From: Symbiodinium microadriaticum
Lineage: Eukaryota > Sar > Dinophyceae > Suessiales > Symbiodiniaceae
Direction of reading: 5' to 3'
Assembly (NCBI GenBank): GCA_001939145.1
Contig: LSRX01001132.1
Coordinates: 1 to 64,000 of the forward strand
Length of the DNA stretch: 64,000 nucleotides
Shown: positions 1 through 10,993 of the stretch, piece by piece
Numbering within the stretch: the stretch's first letter is position 1
Layout: each line of letters begins with the position of its first letter
The notes under the pieces: model-generated
Seen by the model: only the letters and a program-made list of their open reading frames with translations
Database searches by the model: none
What the model was told of the DNA's origin: nothing
Made by a program: the position numbers and the translations under genes

Positions 1-2900
1 TTGCGGTGGCTGTCGATGTCGCTGTCGCTGTTGCTGGTGTTGCTGCATGCCATGTCCTACCAGAAGCAGCTGCGCGCACACACACACAGAATCTGGGTTG
101 ATTCGTGCTAGTTCAGGCTTTGTTCAAATATGGTCGTATGCTTGAAGCGGATCAGATCTGCAGCTGGACCAGGCCCCGCCCTCACGTCGCAGCTAGAGGC
201 CGCACTTCCGCGGCGGCGTAGCCTTGCTGCCTTCTTTTCCCGTGCGCCAGGATCCTGAGCAGCTGGTAGTGGACCTTGTGTTACATTGTGTTGTATTCTG
301 CAGAAAACTGGGGCGCACTTGTTTGGGTGTAGTGGCTTGCATGCTGTTGTGGCGTTTAATGGAGGCCCCGGCAAGTCAGCAAGTAATTGAGTTCAACTTG
401 TTCCGTCCACGACGACAGGCAACACACCCCCGCCTCGACAGTGACAGCAAAGCACGCCCCGCCGGCAAGCAAAACAGTGCCGAGGTCGTGACAGCAAACA
501 AACGGTGTCCGCACTGCGACTTCGTCACCAGCGAAACAAGCAAACGCGCTTGCCCCATAGCAGCCAGGAGTTGCAGAAGCCTCAGACCAAGCCTCCTTAA
601 ACCCTGAAGTTCTACACAGCACTGAAATATACTGAAATTAAAAGCGCTGATCACACTGGGCCTATGTTTCGATCCAGGTCGCGGTCAACTCCACGCAAAG
701 TCAGCGAGCAGAATGTTCTGGAGCGTCTTTGCCCCAGACTCCCTTCCAGTTGCACTGTTTCCATGACCGTTTTTGGCCATCATTCATGTCATGTCTGTTC
801 ATTTTCAATGACGACTGTCAGCGTCAGAACTGTATTTCTCTGTTTCTCTCTCTCTCTCTCTCGCTCTCCTCCTGTGCTCCGGCAGGCATTGACCAGTTGG
901 CCCTCCTAGCGCTGGAGAGCACAGGGAGCCGCATCGCAGCGTCTTGCTGAGAGATCGGAAAGCAGTCTTAGCTGAACGCTGATTGTGTCTAGGGCTGGCT
1001 CTCCAAGAGATGGTCGCAAATGGCCTTCGAATGTCAGGCACCATATCCCTTAGCCTCATCCGACTCAGCCCCGACATGATTTTTGAGCTGACCCATCCAC
1101 TCTCAGTCGGTGAACCTCGCTCTCCATGAAAGACCTCCCTCAGAACCAAAAGAATGGCATGCAGGTATCCACGGTCATTAAGTCCGCGAGAGGTCTAAGT
1201 CTACGTCTAGCAATGCCATGGGAGCTTCTCTTCTCACTAGCGCTGCACTCCTTGCATCCGCGGAGATGGAGCTGGACGTCGTCATCGTAGGCGATCTTCG
1301 ATGGGTTTGGGAGTCTTCCAGAGACCTGTCTGCAGACAGCCGAATGAGAGAAGCGCCGATCCTCAGGCAATGGGCCCAGCGGCCTCGCTCTGAGCAAGAG
1401 ATACATAGGGAGAAGTTGGGGCTTCTCACGCCTGGAAAGAGTCAGACCTTCGAAGCAGGATCCTTGTGCAGCCTCGCTTCTGTCGCCGAGGCTTGGCTGT
1501 CGCCTCGGCGCTGAGTGGCTTGGTGCCGCAGGTCCATGAGCTGCTTTAACGTTGCAGTGAGTTCAGCTCTTTCAAGACCAGCATGAGCAGCAGAAAGTGG
1601 TTCGACGAGGCTTCCAGCGAGCGCACACTGCTGTAATTGCTAGCCTGTTCTGGAAAGTAGGTTGCCGTGGCTGCGAAGCGCATGTCGGACCCTGCGGCCC
1701 GGATCCAAGTGGCCGACGGATCGACAACGGATGCGCATGCTGCATGTGTTCAGTGCAACGTGAGTTCCTGCATGTGTGGACCAGATGTGTAAGTGGATGT
1801 ACGAGGTACGAGTAATTCTCATGAATGTGTCTGTGCTCCTTCCGTGAGTGTACGTGTGCTTAATTGTGCAGAAGCGGGGATTTATGTCTCTACGTCTGCG
1901 GATGGACCTCTTATTGTGCTTGACTGCAAGGACATGTGGATGGTGTATAGTATATGCAGTACAGGTGTGCATATGAAAAATATCATGCATGCCGACACAT
2001 ATACACTCATGAAGTCACAGACAGTAACACCGCGAACACATACGAGCTGGATGTACACATGCAGGCTGACGGAGTGCATGTATGCATCGCAGGCAACCTT
2101 AAACCTCGGCATGAGTTAGTGTGCACTTGTATGCAGTGCATGTATATACATGTATAGACAGACAGGTCTGTGCAATATGTGTCATCGTGCTTATAACTTC
2201 TCGCCTAGGACTTTGCTGTCGTTTATTTATGTTTATGCCTTCTCATTTACCAATCACCCTGCAGATATATGTAATCATGCAGAGGCATTAACTCATACTG
2301 TTTGGGGTAGAGCTCAGGTTGCACACGCGGCCGCGAAGCTCTCCGGCAAAACTCTTGACGAGGTCGTTTGGGTCTTGCTCCAAGGAGTTAGAGACCAGGG
2401 TCGTGGGGCCTTCGAGTTTGCAGGTTCGCTTGGACACCCTGGCTGCAGGGATCCAGCGACGCTGCCTAAACCCCACGGTACCCGGCCAGTTCTTGTGGGC
2501 CTTGCGGGTGCCTGTTAGTGCCCATGCAGAGGAGCTAATGTCACGTCATGAACGCATGTTGCTCGCTTGACGGCTCACTGACAGGTACGTTGAGATCAAC
2601 GTTTAGTTAGCCGACATAATTTAACTTCAGAATTTGTCAGTTTGACTCTTCGAGTCAGCTTCGAGGATGTGAGGCCAATCTTGGCTTGGGAAGCCTATAG
2701 TGATTAGTGGTGCGGCTTGGCTCGCGAGCACCATGGCTTCGCCAGATCTGCATCTTATGCTCGGTACCATCTATCAGCAGCCGAAACTTGGACTGTTTCA
2801 GCACTCCTTGTGCTGGTAACTACTAGAGCTCCTCGTGCATGATACGAGCTCCGGTCTCTGATATGGCTCATGGTTATAGTTTTGTTATGTGGTTAGACTG
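1..2900. other. No supported gene; TG/CA-rich stretch
   Basis: No ORF here has a recognisable domain or an exon-like alignment. Between about 1720 and 2160 the sequence is rich in alternating TG, CA and TA steps (many ATGTGT, GCATGC and TATACA words), which keeps several frames open by chance. A short CT run lies at 845-868. The stretch is best read as intergenic or intronic DNA. Confidence 0.5.
845..868 (+). repeat. CT dinucleotide microsatellite
   Basis: Near-perfect run of CT steps followed by CGCTCT. It could serve as a polypyrimidine tract ahead of the CAG at 885, but no exon after it is recognisable. Confidence 0.8.
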
Positions 2901-2959
2901 GTGTACTGTGCGAACGAGCATTCCATAATAGCACTCTTGTTTTATTGCACTGTTCTGCA

Positions 2960-5480
2960 AATACATTCAATGTTGAACTCAAGCTTCGAGATGCGAGCTT
3001 TAGACTGGTTGTGGAACCGCCGGGACATTTTACAAAGGTTCTTACTCTTCTTTGGTGTGGCGCTGATTTGGCTCCAATGTGAGCTTACGATCCCAAGCTT
3101 TCCGGTCAATCCGTTCCAGCTCAACCACAAGGGCAAGTCGGAGCAGGCATTGCATGTCTATGATGCACTTTTTTCTATGACCGTACTGATTGGAGACAAA
3201 TCAGGCTGTATGTGTAAACACCCGTCCCCGCTGTAGTGTGGCATCGGCCATGGACAGGACTCCGACAAGACAGCTCTGAATGCCCGCGTGGACGAGAAGA
3301 TGGCCCAAATCGAGGTCGCCCGGAAGGGAGGGGGGGGGGTGAACGACTGGATATTTTCTCTCTTGGCGCAGGCCGTACATGCCGGTGGGGAGGTCGAGTC
3401 TAGATATTGTCTACGGCATATACGTAGATCCTCTTGAGCGGGAATTGCGCCCTGGGACCTTTGACCTTTGAGGCTTCCATCTGGCAAACGGCCTCGCGGT
3501 GCCTGGTACATGTGAACTTCGCTTCCTTGCTCGTGGCCACAGTGGACTACCAAATCGATCCTGGCTTCACGCGCTTGATCTTTGTCGCGGCTCTTGCTGT
3601 CCTGAACATCCTCTACTTGCGGGGTGCAGTAGAAACACTGGAGCAGACTCGAACCCGAATTCGCAGCATTTGCGTGGCGATCCACTGCATTGCCGTCCTA
3701 GTTACTGCCTCCTGTGCTTGGGAAAGCAAGGAGGATTACCCGGGACGCTCCGGCATCTGCGAAATTGGTCAGATTGTCATAGTGCCCTGGCGTTACACCT
3801 GCTAAGGTCAGGCTGGTGTCAGAAAAAGCTCCGGGTCCAAATCTGTCCGAATCTGTTCTGTGCGCTGAGGCTTTGGTCTTCCCGATGCAGAGGATAACGT
3901 CAGCTTTCGTGGTGGCATTTCTCGCAGCACATGTGTTTGCTGCACTCGGTGCCTGTGGCCCATCTGCTATCACCGGCTGGTTTGTCGTGCAACAACTCGT
4001 GCTGATTGGTGTGGTGGTGTCGGTGCCGGTCGTCATGCGGAGTGTTGTGCGAGAACATGTCAAAGCATCCTGCGACTCGCAAGACTCCGATTCGCTTGCG
4101 TGTCCTGGCAGGAATATCATGCTGTCCAAGTACTCGTAGCAGTAAACAAAAGCACCCTGTCTGGTGTTTGCGAAAGGCCGCGTTCGCCACAAGGTTTGGG
4201 ATACTCGGTGTTGGAAATGCCTCGTTGAGTTTGACTCCGTGGCCTGACGCGATGTAGCTCGAGTGGGAGGTGAGGTGGTACTGGTAGTGGAGACCCACCT
4301 TCCCCGCTCCCATCACGCGGATCAATCGAGTTGCTCATGCATGCACTTGAAGGTACAGGTAGCCACCATGTCTGGTACCAGATCGAAGCCATGGCAAAAT
4401 AGTGATCCTGGCCCAGGGTTGTTTGGGCTATTGCCATGAAAAGTGTTAAAAAAATGGCCCAACCACGATCCTAGCGCTTTTGGGAGGCTGCTGATTTCTT
4501 GTGAGGGACGGGAGGCGGTCATGATTCCATCATCTTTCTAGCATGCTTCCTACCTGGTGGTAGCTACTGTATTGTGTGATTCCAACCCTGACAGACTCAG
4601 GACGGCATTGTCTTACGTGCTGAAGGGTGTTTCGGACGGACATGTTCTCTTAGACTGCAACTTCAAGATTTGCGGAGATGCCAGCTGCCTGCAGCGACTG
4701 CTCAGAACGCATGACAACTTCAGCGGACGCAGTTTTGTGGATCTGGTGGCCGGGGCTCCGTCGCAAAAGCCGTTTGCCAAGTTCCTCGCTGAAGGCGGAG
4801 AAGTTGAGGCCAAGGGCGGCATGCCACATTGCGCACGGGTGCATCTGTTAGACGGATCGGGTGAGCATGTGCCGGTAGATATCGTTCATGCAGTGGTGCC
4901 CGAGCTCTATGGCACCGGCCGCACCGCGACCCACCACGTGCTAGTCATCAAAGAGGATTCCGAGGCCCGAGCCATGTCTCCGTCTCAGAGTCTGGTGTGG
5001 GAAGACTTGCCCAACAGGCAAGACATCCGGAAAGAAGCGATAGCAAGCAACCAGAGAACGAGAGAAGAGATCCTCCATCCTCTCCGTCAGATTTCCGAGA
5101 TGACTCTGCTGGTCAATGCCGGCACGGAGCTCATCGAGATAGAACAAGCCGTGATGCAATATGCTCCGAATGATGAAGAAGATGCCACAACGCTTGGAGT
5201 GCCGAACTTGCATAGCTGGACGTGCCCGTCGGAATGGCATGCAGTCAAATCCAAGCTCCATCAAGTCGCTCGTGCTGTAGGTCAGTCTCAGTCCCGACGG
5301 CCCAAATCAGCAACGCTGCCATCCATGTCACTGCATCTTCCAGGCGACGTCTACCTGCGAGCAAGGAGTGTTTCAATCAAGCCTGCTTGCACGGGCATCG
5401 TCCAAGAACAGGAACCTGCCCTTCTGTATCTCGGCTGCACGCCTGGAGAGAAGGGTGCTTTTGCATGCTTTTGCTGAAGC
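2960..5480 (+). CDS. Multi-pass membrane protein with PAS-like cytoplasmic region (multi-exon)
   Basis: Four coding-looking blocks follow each other on the + strand: about 2985-3140, 3440-3800, 3816-4138 and 4557-5477. The first three carry hydrophobic helices, for example FLLFFGVALIWLQ, LIFVAALAVLNILYL, ITSAFVVAFLAAHVFAAL and LVLIGVVVSVPVVM. The last block is soluble. It contains VLKGVSDGHVLLDCNFKIC followed by LQRLL, GRSFVDLVA and FAKFLAEGG, which resembles the PAS-like module found after membrane helices in a large dinoflagellate protein family; I know that family only by pattern. Basic, Ser-rich sequence follows. The real last exon may end near 5280 at GCTGTAGGT. Function unknown; a sensor or transporter-like role is inference. 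The exact start is not determined. Confidence 0.6.
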
Positions 5481-5864
5481 GATCATGATCGCTGTCTCCT
5501 AAGGTACTTGCACCTCTGCAAGTTCAACAATTACCGCCAAAGGCGGTTGACGGAGTCTCAAATCCAGGGACAAGCCGAAGCTGTGAATGGTGACACATGG
5601 GGCAATGCCCTGTGTAAACCAAAACTGTGAGTACATCTTCGGTTTAGTACATCCTTCGAGACAAACGCCATACCCCTGTGCCCCAAGTGAATGCATTAAA
5701 ACTGGATTTAGCAGTGTCAGTGTGAGCTTATGTGTGCAGCCGCTGAAGCCCGGCACGCTTTCTGCAGCAAGCGAGCAGCTGTGTTTTCGCAAGTATCTAG
5801 CTGTCGCAACGTGGCCAGGCTGCGTTGGTCGATGCTTTGCGATATCCAGAAGGCCGAAACATAC

Positions 5865-5906
<42 letters not shown>

Positions 5907-8248
5907 CATGCATACACACACACACACACACTTACACTTTTTGCAGCGGTTCGAGCAGTCGTCGAGCGGTGTTGCAGCATCGGGAATCTGTGACAGTGAC
6001 GTCGTGCGGGATGTGCTTCGAGCTACTGACGAAGTGACATGGCAGAAACTGAACTTAGACTTAGTCGTCTCCCGAACTGTCAGGCGATGGCCGCGGCCTT
6101 TCGCTCCTGCGCTCCACCAAGCAGCCGGCCCTACGGCATGCGGTGATCGGCACCTTGGCGAAGTCTTTACGCAGTGTGCTGCTGGAGAACTGACATGCTC
6201 CAGGCTGCAGTGCACCAGGGGGCAGCTGGCAGTCCATGTCTCCTTCCACTGCAGCTTGCCACGGAGTTTCAGCAAGCGCACTGGACTTCCAGAGATTCGT
6301 TTCCTGCAGGAATGTCCGAGGTGAGAAGTCATTGAAGATAGCTGAACTACCATGTTACAACATTGTCCCAGATCAGACCTTCGTGTTATCTTTGCAGATG
6401 TAGAGGTTGCTGATGGAATTGTTCATGGTGCGTTTGTCATAGCTGCACTTAGCCGCCCCGTCCTTCTACCGTTGAGGTGACACTATCTCCAGGCTCATGG
6501 ATGGACCTTCCAGGCGTCGCAATTCACGTTCCATCGTCTCATCCTATGAAATGCCATCAAAAAGTGCCACTCTGGAAGTTGAAAGCATGTCAGTAAGTGA
6601 CCGGAGACATCTAGGCAGGTGCTGAACCTTTCATTTTTCGCTGGAGTCGAGCCGTTCCTCGAGATACTTTCTGAATTGCGTAAACGACCAGAATTTCTGT
6701 CGTCTCTTGGAATGGTCCCTTTATGACAAAAAGACGACATGCCCAGCTGCATTCTGAACTTGCGACAAGAAGAATCGCCTTCTTGGATTTCAGTTTTCGC
6801 AGGCTATTCCCTGGAAGAGCATCTGAAAAGCAACAGCTCGAAGGAGGCCTCGCGCAGCATCGTGCGGGTAGGGCTGTCCTACTTCGACCATACAGCGTCA
6901 GCAACCTCTCAGCGGCAGGCACGTCAATTGCTCCAGAAAGTGAGTGCAGAGGCGCCGTTCCTTCTGCGGAATGTGGCGTGTGTCCCTTTGCAACTGGGGC
7001 CAGCTAGGCTCTCGCGCAGGCCCTCGCAGCTTCGCGCGTGCCGCGGTGGCTTGTGGCAGCAGCTCGCTGAGTATCTGGAGGATGGGCTGTGGCAAGATTT
7101 GTATTCTGCAGCTGTAGGTGTAGCAGGGCGACTTGAGGTGGGGTCTTCACAGTATGCCTAATCCCAGGAATACTATGTCGAATATGCACGCAGATTACCG
7201 TCCTCTTTCATCAATGGGAACGTGACGGACATGGTGCCGGAGGGAGACTCGTGGAAGCTTCAGATGCTCGTCAGCACATGTCAGCACACACAGCACACCT
7301 GTCCATCTCACGCCTTTTGCAGCACTTGATGTCTCATGTGGCAGACGTAGTGGAAACTGATGGTGCTGCGTGAACGATGCACTGAATGCCTCTGTCACAT
7401 GTGTGCTGCAGAGGATTTGCGACAAGGTGAAAAATGTTGGATGTAGATACTCGGGCCACAGTGCGTAACGTGAAAGGATTTCACAGCTTTCGTTTTTCTA
7501 CCAGGTTACCACGATCTCACAGGGCCCGTCTACGAGTCTGCACCGATACCGTAGTGCGCACTCCCGTCTCCATGAGGATATCCGTTTCTGCGGAGGAGGC
7601 CTTGGAACTTCACGTGCGTAGGTGTCAGCTACGTCAGCTTTCTTGGTGCGTGTCAGACTCATGGAGGCATCAGCGTGGTTGGGAAGGGTAATTCGTCTGT
7701 CAACTCCGACGCTTGGGACTGGATCATGGTAGGGGGTCCACTTCTGCCGGAGGCGGACTCCTGTGGTCCCAAGCTTGAGGTCAAGGCAGGGTCTCTGCTT
7801 GCTGACTCGATACCAGGAGATGTGGCGGCCGTTCATGTGTTCGAGCAGTCTGTATTGATGTTCACTTGACTAGGACTAGGACAATTGCTGCTCGGCATGC
7901 TTTGCTCCAGGGACGTCCCTTTTCTAGACCTCGCATCACCCGTCGATGCAGCTAGGCAACAACAGAGCACAACAGAGCACTTTAGATCTCCATCTAGCTA
8001 TGCAGGGCCGGTAGAGACGGCACGCGACAAACTGATGCAGTTGTGCATCTGCATGCACCGCCATGTTGCGCATTGTGTCGCTGAGTGGGGAGCTTGTCGC
8101 GCAGCTGGACCCGTTTCTTGTATATGTCACGAGCTGACAATGGAGTGAAGCCGTCCTTGTGTTGGCTGTCAAGACATGTCTGGACCGTGGCCAGTGACAT
8201 GTTTCTGCACATTCACACCGGCCACTGAATCCACGCAACAGTTCGCCG
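5480..8248. other. Stretch without a supported gene
   Basis: Several ORFs of 60-140 codons exist on both strands but none shows a known motif or continues across plausible splice sites. The only clear structure is the microsatellite at 5866-5931. The piece at about 6740-7160 (+ strand, 140 codons) is the longest non-repetitive frame. I cannot assign it. Confidence 0.4.
5866..5931. repeat. Composite TA / CA microsatellite
   Basis: A (TA)n run passes through GTATATATACATACATGC into a (CA)n run. Alternating purine-pyrimidine DNA of this kind can adopt Z-DNA. Overlapping ORFs on both strands stay open because of the repeat (YIYIYI and THTHTH stretches) and are not genes. Confidence 0.9.
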
Positions 8249-8251
8249 CAC

Positions 8252-9060
8252 ATGATGAAGATTCGAATGCTTTCCGTCCAGGACATCGAAGACCTCCGTG
8301 GCCGACCACCAGGGATGCAGGGCCCTTGTGATCCCGTCAGCGCTATCAAGAACCGAATCAAGGCGGAGCTTGGGATTCGCGGGGCAGCAAGAATTGAACA
8401 TGCTCTAGAAGAGTCCCTTCCCAGGACGAGCGACGCATCTCCGTGTTTCGGCAGCAGCTCCTGCATGGCAGCAGGGTCCTCTCCGAAGCAACTGGGCTGC
8501 CCCAAGATGTGCGATCGGTTGCACCCGCATCAAATGCCCGGGCCCGGTGAATGCTGCAAACCTCGTCACGGGACGAGTTCGGGGTCAGGACACGGAGTGG
8601 GAAGAAGTTGAAGCTTTTCACGAGAGCCTTGGCCCTGCAGTTGGCGCCCAAGGTTTGCCAAAGAGGGAAGAGGGAACGGGCGCGGATTCTTCGGGCACCC
8701 AAGACCTACATAGACCTGCGAGACCCGAGAGGTCGGAAACCCTGAATCTCAACATGTCGTCCCCCAAGGATACAGATTATCTTCATGGACTACGTGGAGG
8801 ATTACACATCGAAGCTTCTAGCAGCGGTATCTCGGCTGCAAGCGACAAATCCCATCCTGCACTGCATGCCATGGCATGCCAGGGCAATGAGCAGCCAAGA
8901 GGGTGCAAGTCCCGGCAGAGACGCGCAGTCTTCACAAGCATCTCCGAGCAGACTTCACTGAGCCCTGAACCCCTTTGAATACGGATGCTTCGTTCCACAC
9001 TGCAGGCTGCTGCAGGCGATGCCAAAGAGGTTGCCGAATCTCGGATTGTATACCGCAGCA
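8252..9060 (+). CDS. Ubiquitin-like domain exons, probable 5' part of ankyrin gene
   Basis: The frame opens at the two ATG codons 8252 and 8255 with MKIRMLSVQDIEDLRGR, then PVSAIKNRIKAELGI. In a second frame, RISVFRQQLLHGSRVLSEAT and GLPQDVRSVAPA follow at about 8424-8545. Together they match the layout of ubiquitin-like domains that begin many Symbiodinium ankyrin proteins: an N-terminal beta strand, a helix with spaced Lys/Ile, then a 'FRQ.LLHG..L' strand. The frame change between the halves implies a short intron at about 8365-8425. A further piece at 8997-9040 (TLQAAAGDAKEVAES) resembles the usual linker helix before the first ankyrin repeat. Joining to the ankyrin exons downstream is inference from family architecture and orientation. 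Confidence 0.6.
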
Positions 9061-10388
9061 CCCTGGCCCCCCAACAATTTGCTGTCCACTCTCTGGCATC
9101 ACATTGTGGCAGAGAATCCGTTGCGGGCTGTTGCTGGGTGAAGGATGGTGAAGGTATCCTCGAGGTTTTTTGCAGTCGATGATAACGGTAAGAGTCAACC
9201 CAAAGTGCAAAGACAGCGCCTCCAACGGAACGAGGCCAAGGAGAGTTTGGACTGTAGAGACTGTAGAGTTCATGTTTCGAGCAAGCTTGAGGCCAAATTG
9301 CTCAACTTCCAGACGCCCGACGCTGCAGATGAGCGTGGGGAAACAGCGGCGTGGAAGGTCCACCTGCACAAAGCCCTGCAAGTTGCAAGCGGAGTTTGGC
9401 GAGCGGACCTTTTGGCTCATTCCCTGCATAGCTTGTGCAGGCCAGTCGGGGCGGTAATTTGGCCGTCCTCGAGACTTTGAGCACCTTGCCGATGGAAAGT
9501 TTCTGTAGGGGCCCCCATGTAGGACCAAGAAGGACCAAGGCCGCTGTGCGATCAGGTCCAGGGATGAGATGCGAGTCTCACGGAGTACCTCCGGGCTTCG
9601 GCTTTTGTCGAGGGCTCTTTAATTGAACCGCAGTTTTGCTTGTTGATCTGCTGTGTAACGTCCAGCCGGAAATGGATGCCGACAAGAGGGATGTGGGCAT
9701 CGGTTGAAGCATGAGCTCGACTCGAAGTAGTAGAGTCCTCAAGAACTGCAGTAACGGCATGTCATGGGCACAACCAGGTATCGCCATCAGTAGTCGCCGA
9801 ACCGCTATTCAATAGCCGCTATAGCATCATTACCAGAGCTGGTGAGATCGAGGCGTGTGACAAGGAGCAGGCGTCCATACTTCGAACTGTCGGTAACTTT
9901 CCTCAATGCTGTTTTCGTTCTTTGGCCTTTACACGTTTCATCGCACTTTACCATGGACGACAACCGAGGATTCCAGACGCTGCATCTAATTGAACACAGC
10001 ATCCCGCAGATCGTGTCGTCTTGTCGCAGCAGTGACGGGAATGCAAACGGTAAAAACCATATGAGCAATCGCATCAGGAGCATCGCAGGCATCCGGCCCA
10101 AGGGTTTAGCACGGTACAGCGGTACAGTCCCATGCGAGCTGAGCTGCTTCTGTCTGGTGTTACATAACTATATGATTATATCAATACACTGCAACCATGT
10201 AGCCGTATTCCAGTGAACAATGTAAGTCTGTGGCGATCAAATGAATCAGATGTGTCGCAAAGCATACCCTCTCTAGAAGAATAGTGGCGTTACCGGCACT
10301 GAAACTGAGGGCACGCCTGCGCAGATTTTGACAAGCCAGCCCGCAAAGCTGCACTAAAGGGTGATTTTGGAGTCAGATTGCCCTGCGC

Positions 10389-10957
10389 TTGCATCGAGCA
10401 CCGCTGCATAGTGTTTTGCTAGACGACACTAGATCCGAGTTCCACATCGTCTGTTGCCACGAAAAGTGCATGTGTGGAAACACAGTGACTCCGAAGGATG
10501 ATGACGGGGTCACGCCTCTGCACATCGCCTCGAGATACGGGCAAGTGGAGTCCATGCGCTTGCTGATCGACTGACCCTTGACAGCACTGGCCGACTTTCA
10601 AGCTCTCTTTGGTTTTCCTCAAGAGTCACCCAGATTGCTTCTCTAGTACAGGTGGGGCGGACGTGAATGCTGTGTCCCGAGACGATGTGGCGCCACTGCA
10701 CAGCGCTGCCCAAAACGGGCAGCAGGAGGCGCAAGCACCGTAATTTCCAAAGAGTTCTCTGGGGCTGTCGGACAAACTCCATCGTGTAAGATCTCGGCCA
10801 CAGTTGGATTCAGATTCGGATGTGCGCGATGTGACGACGGGATTGCAAACTTCGACGAATGTCGGAAAGGTGTTGCTGTGCCTCATCGGAGTTGGTGCCG
10901 ATGTCAACATCACAGGCCAATCGGACAAGCAGTTTTCGTCACCAATGCCCATGCGTG

Positions 10958-10993
<36 letters not shown>

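Noticed and set aside
5499..6353. 284-codon minus ORF and 245-codon plus ORF over the same span
   Set aside because: Both are kept open by the TA/CA microsatellite, which translates to IYIYIY or THTHTH; no domain.
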